NCBI RefSeq assembly: GCF_047495875.1
Contig: NC_092466.1
Coordinates: 11,280,561 to 11,344,560, forward strand
Source of the DNA: Pithys albifrons albifrons
Lineage: Eukaryota; Chordata; Aves; Passeriformes; Thamnophilidae
Direction of reading: 5' to 3'
Length of the DNA stretch: 64,000 nucleotides
Shown: piece after piece, positions 10,710-24,539 of the stretch
Position numbering within the stretch: position 1 is the stretch's first letter
Layout: each line of letters begins with the position of its first letter
Notes under the pieces: generated by a model
The model's input: the letters and a program-made list of their open reading frames with translations, nothing else
The model's database searches: none
What the model was told of the DNA's origin: nothing
Made by a program: the position numbers and the translations under genes

Positions 10710-13700
10710 GCGCTAATGATGCTGCGCCATGACCAGTAAAAAGACATGCAAACCCTAAGCCTAACACAAAAGAGAAGCCTAACCCTAACCCTAACGCTAA
10801 CCCTAACCCTAACCCTAATTCTAAGCGTAACCCTAGGCGTAACCCTAACCCAGGAGTCGAGAGTGGAGAGAGGAGGGGCTCTGGCAGAATAGAGAGAAGT
10901 AGGCCAGCGCTTTGTGGGCTGGCACCTTTCCTCTTTCAATTCCTTTTCCAAGAGGGATCTTGGTCCGCCTTCAATTCTTGGCTGAAAAATGGCAATTTCT
11001 CACCCCACTGGTGCCAAGGAGGGACTGAGCTTTGTGCCAAGAAAAAAGGTGGCAGCCTTGGGCTCTCAGGCGCTAATGATGCTGCGCCATGACCAGTAAA
11101 AAGACATGCAAACCCTAAGCCTAACACAAAAGAGAAGCCTAACCCTAACCCTAACGCTAACCCTAACCCTAACCCTAATTCTAAGCGTAACTTGAAGCGT
11201 GACCCTAACCCAGGAGTCGAGAGTGGAGAGAGGAGGGGGTGTGGCGGAACAGAGAGAACTAGGCCAGCCCTTTGTGGGCTGGCACCTTTCCTCTTTCGAT
11301 TCCTTTTCCAAGAGGGATCTTGGTCCGCCTTCAATTCTTGGCTGAAAAATGGCAATTTCCCACCCCACTGGTGCCAAGGAGGGACTGAGCTTTGTGCCAA
11401 GAAAAAAGGTGGCAGCCTTGGGCTCTCAGGCGCTAATGATGCTGCGCCATGACCAGTAAAAAGGCTCGCAAACCCTGAGCCTAACACAAAAGAGAAGCCT
11501 AACCCTAACCCTAACGCTAACCCTAACCCTAACCCTAATTCTAGGCGTAACTCGAAGCGTGACCCTAACCTAGGAGTCGAGAGTGGAGAGAGGAGGGGGT
11601 GTGGCGGAACAGAGAGAACTAGGCCAGCCCTTTGTGGGCTGGCACCTTTCCTCTTTTGATTCCTTTTCCAAGAGGGATCTTGGTCCGCCTTCAATTCTTG
11701 GCTGAAAAATGGCAATTTCCCACCCCACTGGTGCCAAGGAGGGACTGAGCTTTGTGCCAAGAAAATAGGTGGCAGCCTTGGGCTCTCAGGCGCTAATGAT
11801 GCTGCACCATGACCAATAAAAAGGCACGCAAACCCTGAGCCTAACACAAAAGAGCAGCCTAACCCTAACCCTAACGCTAACCCTAACCCTAACCCTAATT
11901 CTAGGCGTAACTCGAAGCGTAACACTAACCCAGGAGTCGAGAATGGAGAGAGGAGGCGGTGTGGCGGAACAGAGAGAACTAGGCCAGCGCTTTGTGGGCT
12001 GGCACCTTTCCTCTTTCGATTCCTTTTCCAAGAGGGATCTTGGTCCGCCTTCAATTCTTGGCTGAAAAATGGCAATTTCCCACCCCACTGGTGCCAAGGA
12101 GGGACTGAGCTCTGTGCCAAGAAAAAAGGTGGCAGCCTTGGGTTCTCAGGCGCTAATGATGCTGCGCCATGACCAGTTAAAATAAACCCAAACCCTAATC
12201 CTAACACAAAAGAGAAGCCTAACCCTAACCCTAACGCTAACCCTAACCCTAACCCTAATTCTAAGCGCAACTCTAAGCGTAACCCTAACCTAAAAGTCGA
12301 GAGTGGAGAGAGGAGGGGGTGTGGCGGAACAGAGAGAACTAGGCCAGCCCTTTGTGGGCTGGCACCTTTCCTCTTTCGACTCCTTTTCCAAGAGGGATCT
12401 TGGTCCGCCTTCAATTCTTGGCTGAAAAATGGCAATTTCCCACCCCACTGGTGCCAAGGAGGGACTGAGCTTTGTGCCAAGAAAAAAGGTGGCAGCCTTG
12501 GGTTCTCAGGCGCTAATGATGCTGCGCCATGACCAGTTAAAATAAACCCAAACCCTAATCCTAACACAAAAGAGAAGGCTAAACCTAACCCTAACGCTAA
12601 CCCTAACCCTAACCCTAATTCTAAGCGTAACTCTAAGCGTAACCCTAACCTAAAAGTCGAGAGTGGAGAGAGGAGGGGGTGTGGCGGAACAAAGAGAAGT
12701 AGGCCAGCCCTTTGTGGGCTGGCACCTTTCCTCTTTCGATTCCTTTTCCAAGAGGGATCTGGTCCGCCTTAAATTCTTGGCTGAAAAATGGCAATTTCCC
12801 ACCCCACTTGTGCCAAGGAGGTACTGAGCTTTGTGCCAAGAGAAAAGGTGGAAGCCTTGGACTCTCAGGTGCTAATGATGCTGCGCCATGACCAGTTAAA
12901 ATAAACCTAAACCCTAATCCTAACACAAAAGAGAAGCCTAACCCTAACCCTAACGCTAACCCTAACCCTAACCCTAATTCTAAGCGTAACTGTAAGCGTA
13001 ACCCTAACCCAGGAGTCGAGAGTGGAGAGAGGAGGGGGTGTGGCGGAACAGAGAGAAGTAGGCCAGCCCTTTGTGGGCTGGCACCTTTCCTCTTTCGATT
13101 CCTTTTCCAAGAGGGATCTTGGTCCGCCTTCAATTCTTGGCTGAAAAATGGCAATTTCCCACCCCACTGGTGCCAAGGAGGGACTGAGCTTTGTGCCAAG
13201 AAAAAAGGTGGCAGCCTTGGGTTCTCAGGCGCTAATGATGCTGCGCCAGGACCAGTAAAAAGGCACGCAAACACTAATCCTAACACAAAAGAGAAGCCTA
13301 ACCCTAACCCTAACGCTAACCCTAACCCTAACCCTAATTCTAGGCGTAACTCGAAGCGTAACCCTAACCCAGGAGTCGAGAGTGGAGAGAGGAGGCGGTG
13401 TGGCGGAACAGAGAGAACTAGGCCAGCCCTTTGTGGGCTGGCACCTTTCCTCTTTCGATTCCTTTTCCAAGAGGGATCTTGGTCCGCCTTCAATTCTTGG
13501 CTGAAAAATGGCAATTTCCCACCCCACTGGTGCCAAGGAGGGACTGAGCTTTGTGCCAAGAAAAAAGGTGGCAGCCTTGGGCTCTCAGGCGCTAATGATG
13601 CTGCGCCATGACCAGTAAAAAGGCTCGCAAACCCTGAGCCTAACACAAAAGAGAAGCCTAACCCTAACCCTAACGCTAACCCTAACCCTAACCCTAATTC

Positions 13701-16700
13701 TAAGCGTAACTCTAAGCGTGACCCTAACCCAGGAGTCGAGAGTGGAGAGAGGAGGGGGTGTGGCGGAACAGAGAGAACTAGGCCAGCCCTTTGTGGGCTG
13801 GCACCTTTCCTCTTTTGATTCCTTTTTCAAGAGGGATCTTGGTCCGCCTTCAATTCTTGGCTGAAAAATGGCAATTTCCCTCCCACTGGTGCCAAGGAGG
13901 GACTGAGCTTTGTGCCAAGAAAAAAGGTGGCAGCCTTGGGCTCTCAGGCGCTAATGATGCTGTACCATGACCAGTAAAAAGACACGCAAACCCTAATCCT
14001 AACACAAAAGAGAAGCCTAACCCTAACCCTAACGCTAACCCTAACCCTAACCCTAATTCTAAGCGTAACTCTAAGCGTAACCCTAACCCAGGAGTCGAGA
14101 GTGGAGAGAGGAGGGGGTGTGGCGGAACAAAGAGAACTAGGCTAGCCCTTTGTGGGCTGGCACCTTTCCTCTTTCGATTCCTTTTCCAAGAGGGATCTTG
14201 GTCCGCCTTCAATTCTTGGCTGAAAAATGGCAATTTCCCACCCCACTGGTGCCAAGGAGGGACTGAGCTTTGTGCCAAGAAAAAAGGTGGCAGCCTTGGG
14301 CTCTCAAACGCTAATGATGCTGCGCCATGACCAGTAAAAAGGCACGCAAACCCTGAGCATAACACAAAAGAGAAGCCTAACCCTAACCCTAACGCTAACC
14401 CTAACCCTAACCCTAATTCTAGGCGTAACTCTAAGCGTAACCCTAACCCAGGAGTCGAGAGTGGAGAGAGGAGGCGGTGTGGCGGAACAGAGAGAACTAG
14501 GCCAGCCGTTTGTGGGCTGGCACCTTTCCTCTTTCGATTCCTTTTCCAAGAGGGATCTTGGTCCGCCTTCATTTCTTGGCTGAAAAATGGCAATTTCCCA
14601 CCCCACTGGTGCCAAGGAGGGACTGAGCTTTGTGCCAAGAAAAAAGGTGGCAGCCTTGGGCTCTCAGGCGCTAATGATGCTGCGCCATGACCAGTAAAAA
14701 GGCTCGCAAACCCTGAGCCTAACACAAAAGAGAAGCCTAACCCTAACCCTAATGCTAACCCTAACCCTAACCCTAATTCTAGGCGTAACTCGAAGCGTGA
14801 CCCTAACCCAGGAGTCGAGAGTGGAGAGAGGAGGGGGTGTGGCGGAACAGAGAGAACTAGGCAAGCCCTTTGTGGGCTGGCACCTTTCCTCTTTCGATTC
14901 CTTTTCCAAGAGGGATCTTGGTCCGCCTTCAATTCTTGGCTGAAAAATGGCAATTTCCCACCCCACTGGTGCCAAGGATGGAATGAGCTTTGTGCCAAGA
15001 AAAAAGGTGGCAGCCTTGGGCTCTCAGGCGCTAATGATGCTGCGCCATGACCAGTAAAAAGGCACGCAAACCCTGAGCCTAACACAAAAGAGAAGCCTAA
15101 CCCTAACCCTAACGCTAACCCTAACCCTAACCCTAATTCTAAGCGTAACTCTAAGCGTAACCCTAACCTAAAAGTCGAGAGTGGAGAGAGGAGGGGGTGT
15201 GGCGGAACAAAGAGAAGTAGGCCAGCCCTTTGTGGGCTGGCACCTTTCCTCTTTCGATTCCTTTTCCAAGAGGGATCTGGTCCGCCTTCATTTCTTGGCT
15301 GAAAAATGGCAATTTCCCACCCCACTTGTGCCAACGAGGCACTGAGCTTTGTGCCAAGAGAAAAGGTGGAAGCCTTGGACTCTCAGGTGCTAAAGATGCT
15401 GCGCCATGACCAGTTAAAATACACCTAAACCCTAATCCTAACACAAAAGAGAAGCCTAACCCTAACCCTAACGCTAACCCTAACCCTAACCCTAATTCTA
15501 AGCGTAACTGTAAGCGTAACCCTAACCCAGGAGTCGAGACTGGAGAGAGGAGGGGGTGTGGCTGAACAAAGAGAACTAGGCCAGCGCTTTGTGGGCTGGC
15601 ACCTTTCCTCTTTCGATTCCTTTTCCAAGAGGGATCTTGGTCCGCCTTCAATTCTTGGCTGAAAAATGGCAATTTCCCACCCCACTGGTGCCAAGGAGGG
15701 ACTGAGCTTTGTGCCAAGAAAAAAGGTGGCAGCCTTGGGCTCTCAGGCGCTAATGATGCTGCGCCATGACCAGTAAAAAGGCACGCAAACCCTGAGCCTA
15801 ACACAAAAGAGAAGCCTAACCCTAACCCTAACGCTAACCCTAACCCTAACCCTAATTCTAGGCGTAACTCGAAGCGTAACCCTAACCCAGGAGTCGAGAG
15901 TGGAGAGAGGAGGCGGTGTGGCGGAACAGAGAGAACTAGGCCAGCCCTTTGTGGGCTGGCACCTTTCCTCTTTCGATTCCTTTTCCAAGAGGGATCTTGG
16001 TCCGCCTTCAATTCTTGGCTGAAAAATGGCAATTTCCCACCCCACTGGTGCCAAGGAGGGACTGAGCTTTGTGCCAAGAAAAAAGGTGGCAGCCTTGGGC
16101 TCTCAGGCGCTAATGATGCTGCGCCATGACCAGTAAAAAGGCTCGCAAACCCTGAGCCTAACACAAAAGAGAAGCCTAAACCTAACCCTAACGCTAACCC
16201 TAACCCTAACCCTAATTCTAAGCGTAACTCGAAGCGTGACCCTAACCCAGGAGTCGAGAGTGGAGAGAGGAGGGGGTGTGGCGGAACAGAGAGAACTAGG
16301 CCAGCCCTTTGTGGGCTGGCACCTTTCCTCTTTCGATTCCTTTTCCAAGAGGGATCTTGGTCCGCCTTCAATTCTTGGCTGAAAAATGGCAATTTCTCAC
16401 CCCACTGGTGCCAAGGAGGGACTGAGCTTTGTGCCAAGAAAAAAGGTGGCAGCCTTGGGCTCTCAGGCGCTAATGATGCTGCGCCATGACCAGTAAAAAG
16501 GCACGCAAACCCTGAGCCTAACACAAAAGAGAAGCCTAACCCTAACCCTAACGCTAACCCTAACCCTAACCCTAATTCTAGGCGTAACTCGAAGCGTAAC
16601 CCTAACCCAGGAGTCGAGAGTGGAGAGAGGAGGCGGTGTGGCGGAACAGAGAGAACTAGGCCAGCCCTTTGTGGACTGGCACCTTTCCTCTTTCGATTCC

Positions 16701-19700
16701 TTTTCCAAGAGGGATCTTGGTCCGCCTTCAATTCTTGGCTGAAAAATGGCAATTTCCCACCCCACTGGTGCCAAGGAGGGACTGAGCTTTGTGCCAAGAA
16801 AAAGGTGGCAGCCTTGGGTTCTCAGGCGCTAATGATGCTGCGCCATGACCAGTTAAAATAAACCCAAACCCTAATCCTAACACAAAAGAGAAGCCTAACC
16901 CTAACCCTAACGCTAACCCTAACCCTAACCCTAATTCTAAGCGTAACTCTAAGCGTAACCCTAACCTAAAAGTCGAGAGTGGAGAGAGGAGGGGGTGTGG
17001 CGGAACAGAGAGAACTAGGCCAGCCCTTTGTGGGCTGGCACCTTTCCTCTTTCAATTCCTTTTCCAAGAGGGATCTTGGTCCGCCTTCAATTCTTGGCTA
17101 AAAAATGGCAATTTCTCACCCCACTGGTGCCAAGGAGTGACTGACCTTTGTGCCAAGAAAAAAGGTGGCAGCCTTGGGCTCTCAGGCGCTAATGATGCTG
17201 CGCCATGACCAGTAAAAAGACATGCAAACCCTAAGCCTAACACAAAAGAGAAGCCTAACCCTAACCCTAACGCTAACCCTAACCCTAACCCTAATTCTAG
17301 GCGTAACTCGAAGCGTAACCCTAACCCAGGAGTCGAGAGTGGAGAGAGGAGGCGGTGTGGCAGAACAGAGAGAACTAGGCCAGCCCTTTGTGGACTGGCA
17401 CCTTTCCTCTTTCGATTCCTTTTCCAAGAGGGATCTTGGTCCGCCTTCAATTCTTGGCTGAAAAATGGCAATTTCCCACCCCACTGGTGCCAAGGAGGGA
17501 CTGAGCTTTGTGCCAAGAAAAAAGGTGGCAGCCTTGGGCTCTCAGGCGCTAATGATGCTGCGCCATGACCAGTAAAAAGACATGCAAACCCTAAGCCTAA
17601 CACAAAAGAGCAGCCTAACCCTAACCCTAACGCTAACCCTAACCCTAACCCTAATTCTAAGCGTAACCCTAGGCGTAACCCTAACCCAGGAGTCGAGAGT
17701 GGAGAGAGGAGGGGCTCTGGCAGAATAGAGAGAAGTAGGCCAGCGCTTTGTGGGCTGGCACCTTTCCTCTTTCGATTCCTTTTCCAAGAGGGATCTTGGT
17801 CCGCCTTCAATTCTTGGCTGAAAAATGGCAATTTCCCACCCCACTGGTGCCAAGGAGGGACTGAGCTTTGTGCCAAGAAAAAAGGTGGCAGTCTTGGGTT
17901 CTCAGGCGCTAATGATGCTGCGCCATGACCAGTAAAAAGACATGCAAACCCTAAGCCTAACACAAAAGAGAAGCCTAACCCTAACCCTAACGCTAACCCT
18001 AACCCTAACCCTAATTCTAAGCGTAACTCGAAGCGTGACCCTAACCGAGGAGTCAAGAGTGGAGAGAGGAGGGGGTGTGGCGGAACAGAGAGAACTAGGC
18101 CAGCCCTTTGTGGGCTGGCACCTTTCCTCTTTTGATTCCTTTTTCAAGAGGGATCTCGGTCCGCCTTCAATTCTTGGCTGAAAAATGGCAATTTCCCACC
18201 CCACTGGTGCCAAGGAGGGACTGAGCTTTGTGCCAAGAGAAAAGGTGGAAGCCTTGGAATCTCAGGTGCTAATGATGCTGCGCCATGACCAGTAAAAATA
18301 AACCCAAACCCTAATCCTAACACAAAAGAGAAGCCTAACCCTAACCCTAACGCTAACCCTAACCCTAACCCTAATTCTAGGCGTAACTCGAAGCGTGACC
18401 CTAACCCAGGAGTCGAGAGTGGAGAGAGGAGGGGGTGTGGCGGAACAGAGAGAACTAGGCAAGCCCTTTGTGGGCTGGCACCTTTCCTCTTTCGATTCCT
18501 TTTCCAAGAGGGATCTTGGTCCGCCTTCAATTCTTGGCTGAAAAATGGCAATTTCCCACCCCACTGGTGCCAAGGATGGAATGAGCTTTGTGCCAAGAAA
18601 AAAGGTGGCAGCCTTGGGCTCTCAGGCGCTAATGATGCTGCGCCATGACCAGTAAAAAGGCACGCAAACCCTGAGCCTAACACAAAAGAGAAGCCTAACC
18701 CTAACCCTAACGCTAACCCTAACCCTAACCCTAATTCTAAGCGTAACTCTAAGCGTAACCCTAACCTAAAAGTCGAGAGTGGAGAGAGGAGGGGGTGTGG
18801 CGGAACAAAGAGAAGTAGGCCAGCCCTTTGTGGGCTGGCACCTTTCCTCTTTCGATTCCTTTTCCAAGAGGGATCTGGTCCGCCTTAAATTCTTGGCTGA
18901 AAAATGGCAATTTCCCACCCCACTTGTGCCAACGAGGCACTGAGCTTTGTGCCAAGAGAAAAGGTGGAAGCCTTGGACTCTCAGGTGCTAATGATGCTGC
19001 GCCATGACCAGTTAAAATACACCTAAACCCTAACCCTAACACAAAAGAGAAGCCTAACCCTAACCCTAACGCTAACCCTAACCCTAACCCTAATTCTAAG
19101 CGTAACTGTAAGCGTAACCCTAACCCAGGAGTCGAGAGTGGAGAGAGGAGGGGGTGTGGCGGAACAAAGAGAAGTAGGCCAGCGCTTTGTGGTCTGGCAC
19201 CTTTCCTCTTTCGATTCCTTTTCCAAGAGGGATCTTGGTCCGCCTTCAATTCTTGGCTGAAAAATGGCAATTTCCCACCCCACTGGTGCCAAGGAGGGAC
19301 TGAGCTTTGTGCCAAGAAAAAAGGTGGCAGCCTTGGGCTCTCAGGCGCTAATGATGCTGCGCCATGACCAGTAAAAAGGCACGCAAACCCTGAGCCTAAC
19401 ACAAAAGAGAAGCCTAACCCTAACCCTAACGCTAACCCTAACCCTAACCCTAATTCTAGGCGTAACTCGAAGCGTAACCCTAACCCAGGAGTCGAGAGTG
19501 GAGAGAGGAGGGGGTGTGGCGGAACAGAGAGAACTAGGCCAGCCCTTTGTGGGCTGGCACCTTTCCTCTTTCGATTCCTTTTCCAAGAGGGATCTTGGTC
19601 CGCCTTCAATTCTTGGCTGAAAAATGGCAATTTCCCACCCCACTGGTGCCAAGGAGGGACTGAGCTTTGTGCCAAGAAAAAAGGTGGCAGCCTTGGGCTC

Positions 19701-22700
19701 TCAGGCGCTAATGATGCTGCGCCATGACCAGTAAAAAGGCTCGCAAACCCTGAGCCTAACACAAAAGAGAAGCCTAAACCTAACCCTAACGCTAACCCTA
19801 ACCCTAACCCTAATTCTAAGCGTAACTCGAAGCGTGACCCTAACCCAGGAGTCGAGAGTGGAGAGAGGAGGCGGTGTGGCGGAACAGAGAGAACTAGGCC
19901 AGCCCTTTGTGGGCTGGCACCTTTCCTCTTTCGATTCCTTTTCCAAGAGGGATCTTGGTCCGCCTTCAATTCTTGGCTGAAAAATGGCAATTTCTCACCC
20001 CACTGGTGCCAAGGAGGGACTGAGCTTTGTGCCAAGAAAAAAGGTGGCAGCCTTGGACTCTCAGGCGCTAATGATGCTGCGCCATGACCAGTAAAAAGGC
20101 ACGCAAACCCTGAGCCTAACACAAAAGAGAAGCCTAACCCTAACCCTAACGCTAACCCTAACCCTAACCCTAATTCTAAGCGTAACTCGAAGCGTAACCC
20201 TAACCTAAAAGTCGAGAGTGGAGAGAGGAGGCGGTGTGGCGGAACAGAGAGAACTAGGCCAGCCCTTTGTGGACTGGCACCTTTCCTCTTTCAATTCCTT
20301 TTCCAAGAGGGATCTTGGTCCGCCTTCAATTCTTGGCTGAAAAATGGCAATTTCCCACCCAACTGGTGCCAAGGAGGGACTGACCTTTGTGCCAAGAAAA
20401 AAGGTGGCAGCCTTGGGCTCTCAGGCGAAAATGATGCTGCGCCATGACCAGTAAAAAGACATGCAAACCCTAAGCCTAACACAAAAGAGAAGCCTAACCC
20501 TAACCCTAACGCTAACCCTAACCCTAACCCTAATTCTAGGCGTAACTCGAAGTGTAACCCTAACCAAGGAGTCGAGAGTGGAGAGAGGAGGCGGTGTGGC
20601 AGAACAGAGAGAACTAGGCCAGCCCTTTGTGGACTGGCACCTTTCCTCTTTCGATTCCTTTTCCAAGAGGGATCTTGGTCCGCCTTCAATTCTTGGCTGA
20701 AAAATGGCAATTTCCCACCCCACTGGTGCCAAGGAGGGACTGAGCTTTGTGCCAAGAAAAAAGGTGGCAGCCTTGGGCTCTCAGGCGCTAATGATGCTGC
20801 GCCATGACCAGTAAAAAGGCACGCAAACCCTGAGCCTAACACAAAAGAGAAGCCTAACCCTAACCCTAACGCTAACCCTAACCCTAACCCTAATTCTAGG
20901 CGTAACTCGAAGCGTAACCCTAACCCAGGAGTCGAGAGTGGAGAGAGGAGGCGGTGTGGCAGAACAGAGAGAACTAGGCCAGCCCTTTGTGGGCTGGCAC
21001 CTTTCCTCTTTCGATTCCTTTTCCAAGAGGGATCTTGGTCCGCCTTCAATTCTTGGCTGAAAAATGGCAATTTCCCACCCCACTGGTGCCAAGGAGGGAC
21101 TGAGCTTTGTGCCAAGAAAAAAGGTGGCAGCCTTGGGTTCTCAGGCGCTAATGATGCTGCGCCATGACCAGTTAAAATAAACCCAAACCCTAATCCTAAC
21201 ACAAAAGAGAAGCCTAACCCTAACCCTAACGCTAACCCTAACCCTAACCCTAATTCTAAGCGTAACTCTAAGCGTAACCCTAACCTAAAAGTCGAGAGTG
21301 GAGAGAGGAGGCGGTGTGGTGGAACAGAGAGAACTAGGCCAGCCCTTTGTGGGCTGGCACCTTTCCTCTTTCAATTCCTTTTCCAAGAGGGATCTTGGTC
21401 CGCCTTCAATTCTTGGCTGAAAAATGGCAATTTCTCACCCCACTGGTGCCAAGGAGGGACTGACCTTTGTGCCAAGAAAAAAGGTGGCAGCCTTGGGCTC
21501 TCAGGCGCTAATGATGCTGCGCCATGACCAGTAAAAAGACATGCAAACCCTAAGCCTAACACAAAAGAGAAGCCTAACCCTAACCCTAACGCTAACCCTA
21601 ACCCTAACCCTAATTCTAAGCGTAACTCGAAGCGTGACCCTAACCCAGGAGTCGAGAGTGGAGAGAGGAGGGGGTGTGGCGGAACAGAGAGAACTAGGCC
21701 AGCCCTTTGTGGGCTGGCACCTTTCCTCTTTCGATTCCTTTTCCAAGAGGGATCTTGGTCCGCCTTCAATTCTTGGCTGAAAAATGGCAATTTCCCACCC
21801 CACTGGTGCCAAGGAGGGACTGAGCTTTGTGCCAAGAAAAAAGGTGGCAGCCTTGGGCTCTCAGGCGCTAATGATGCTGCGCCATGACCAGTAAAAAGGC
21901 TCGCAAACCCTGAGCCTAACACAAAAGAGAAGCCTAACCCTAACCCTAACGCTAACCCTAACCCTAACCCTAATTCTAGGCGTAACTCGAAGCGTGACCC
22001 TAACCCAGGAGTCGAGAGTGGAGAGAGGAGGGGGTGTGGCGGAACAGAGAGAACTAGGCCAGCCCTTTGTGGGCTGGCACCTTTCCTCTTTTGATTCCTT
22101 TTCCAAGAGGGATCTTGGTCCGCCTTCAATTCTTGGCTGAAAAATGGCAATTTCCCACCCCACTGGTGCCAAGGAGGGACTGAGCTTTGTGCCAAGAAAA
22201 TAGGTGGCAGCCTTGGGCTCTCAGGCGCTAATGATGCTGCACCATGACCAGTAAAAAGGCACGCAAACCCTGAGCCTAACACAAAAGATCAGCCTAACCC
22301 TAACCCTAACGCTAACCCTAACCCTAACCCTAATTCTAGGCGTAACTCGAAGCGTAACCCTAACCTAAAAGTCGAGAGTGGAGAGAGGAGGGGGTGTGGC
22401 GGAACAGAGAGAACTAGGCCAGCCCTTTGTGGGCTGGCACCTTTCCTCTTTCGATTCCTTTTCCAAGAGGGATCTTGGTCCGCCTTCAATTCTTGGCTGA
22501 AAAATGGCAATTTCTCACCCCACTGGTGCCAAGGAGGGACTGAGCTTTGTGCCAAGAAAAAAGGTGGCAGCCTTGGGCTCTCAGGCGCTAATGATGCTGC
22601 GCCATGACCAGTAAAAAGGCACGCAAACCCTGAGCCTAACACAAAAGAGAAGCCTAACCCTAACCCTAACGCTAACCCTAACCCTAACCCTAATTCTAAG

Positions 22701-23099
22701 CGTAACTCGAAGCGTAACCCTAACCTAAAAGTCGAGAGTGGAGAGAGGAGCGGTGTGGCGGAACAGAGAGAACTAGGCCAGCCCTTTGTGGGCTGGCACC
22801 TTTCCTCTTTCAATTCCTTTTCCAAGAGGGATCTTGGTCCGCCTTCAATTCTTGGCTGAAAAATGGCAATTTCCCACCCAACTGGTGCCAAGGAGGGACT
22901 GAGCTTTGTGCCAAGAAAAAAGGTGGCAGCCTTGGGCTCTCAGGCGAAAATGATGCTGCGCCATGACCAGTAAAAAGACATGCAAACCCTAAGCCTAACA
23001 CAAAAGAGAAGCCTAACCCTAACCCTAACGCTAACCCTAACCCTAACCCTAATTCTAGGCGTAACTCGAAGCGTAACCCTAACCCAGGAGTCGAGAGTG

Positions 23100-24300
23100 G
23101 AGAGAGGAGGCGGTGTGGCAGAACAGAGAGAACTAGGCCAGCCCTTTGTGGGCTGGCACCTTTCCTCTTTCGATTCATTTTCCAAGAGGGATCTTGGTCC
23201 GCCTTCAATTCTTGGCTGAAAAATGGCAATTTCCCACCCCACTGGTGCCAAGGAGGGACTGAGCTTTGTGCCAAGAAAAAAGGTGGCAGCCTTGGGTTCT
23301 CAGGCGCTAATGATGCTGCGCCATGACCAGTTAAAATAAACCCAAACCCTAATCCTAACACAAAAGAGAAGCCTAACCCTAACCCTAACGCTAACCCTAA
23401 CCCTAACCCTAATTCTAAGCGTAACTCTAAGCGTAACCCTAACCTAAAAGTCGAGAGTGGAGAGAGGAGGCGGTGTGGTGGAACAGAGAGAACTAGGCCA
23501 GCCCTTTGTGGGCTGGCACCTTTCCTCTTTCAATTCCTTTTCCAAGAGGGATCTTGGTCCGCCTTCAATTCTTGGCTGAAAAATGGCAATTTCCCACCCC
23601 ACTGGTGCCAAGGAGGGACTGAGCTTTGTGCCAAGAGAAAAGGTGGCAGCCTTGGGCTCTCAGCTGCTAATGATGCTGCGCCATGACCAGTAAAAAGACA
23701 TGCAAACCCTAATCCTAACACAAAAGAGCAGCCTAACCCTAACCCTAACGCTAACCCTAACCCTAACCCTAATTCTAAGCGTAACCCTATGCCTAACCCT
23801 AACCCAGGAGTCGAGAGTGGAGAGAGGAGGGGCTCTGGCAGAATAGAGAGAAGTAGGCCAGCGCTTTGTGGGCTGGCACCTTTCCTCTTTCAATTCCTTT
23901 TCCAAGAGGGATCTTGGTCCGCCTTCAATTCTTGGCTGAAAAATGGCAATTTCTCACCCCACTGGTGCCAAGGAGGGACTGACCTTTGTGCCAAGAAAAA
24001 AGGTGGCAGCCTTGGGCTCTCACGCGCTAATGATGCTGCGCCATGACCAGTAAAAAGACATGCAAACCCTAAGCCTAACACAAAAGAGAAGCCTAACCCT
24101 AACCCTAACGCTAACCCTAACCCTAACCCTAATTCTAAGCGTAACTCGAAGCGTGACCCTAACCCAGGAGTCGAGAGTGGAGAGAGGAGGGGGTGTGGCG
24201 GAACAGAGAGAACTAGGCCAGCCCTTTGTGGGCTGGCACCTTTCCTCTTTCGATTCCTTTTCCAAGAGGGATCTTGGTCCGCCTTCAATTCTTGGCTGAA
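23100..24300. repeat. Left copy of a 1,440-bp-offset (exact four-unit) duplication
   Basis: Rare variants are shared at exactly 1,440 bp. They include GATTCATTTTCC near 23,172, CAGCTGCTAATG near 23,662, CCTATGCCTAA near 23,786 and CACGCGCTAATG near 24,022. The two copies appear identical over roughly 1.2 kb, so the event is recent. Confidence 0.8.
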
Positions 24301-24539
24301 AAATGGCAATTTCTCACCCCACTGGTGCCAAGGAGGGACTGAGCTTTGTGCCAAGAAAAAAGGTGGCAGCCTTGGGCTCTCAGGCGCTAATGATGCTGCG
24401 CCATGACCAGTAAAAAGGCACGCAAACCCTGAGCCTAACACAAAAGAGAAGCCTAACCCTAACCCTAACGCTAACCCTAACCCTAACCCTAATTCTAAGC
24501 GTAACTCGAAGCGTAACCCTAACCTAAAAGTCGAGAGTG

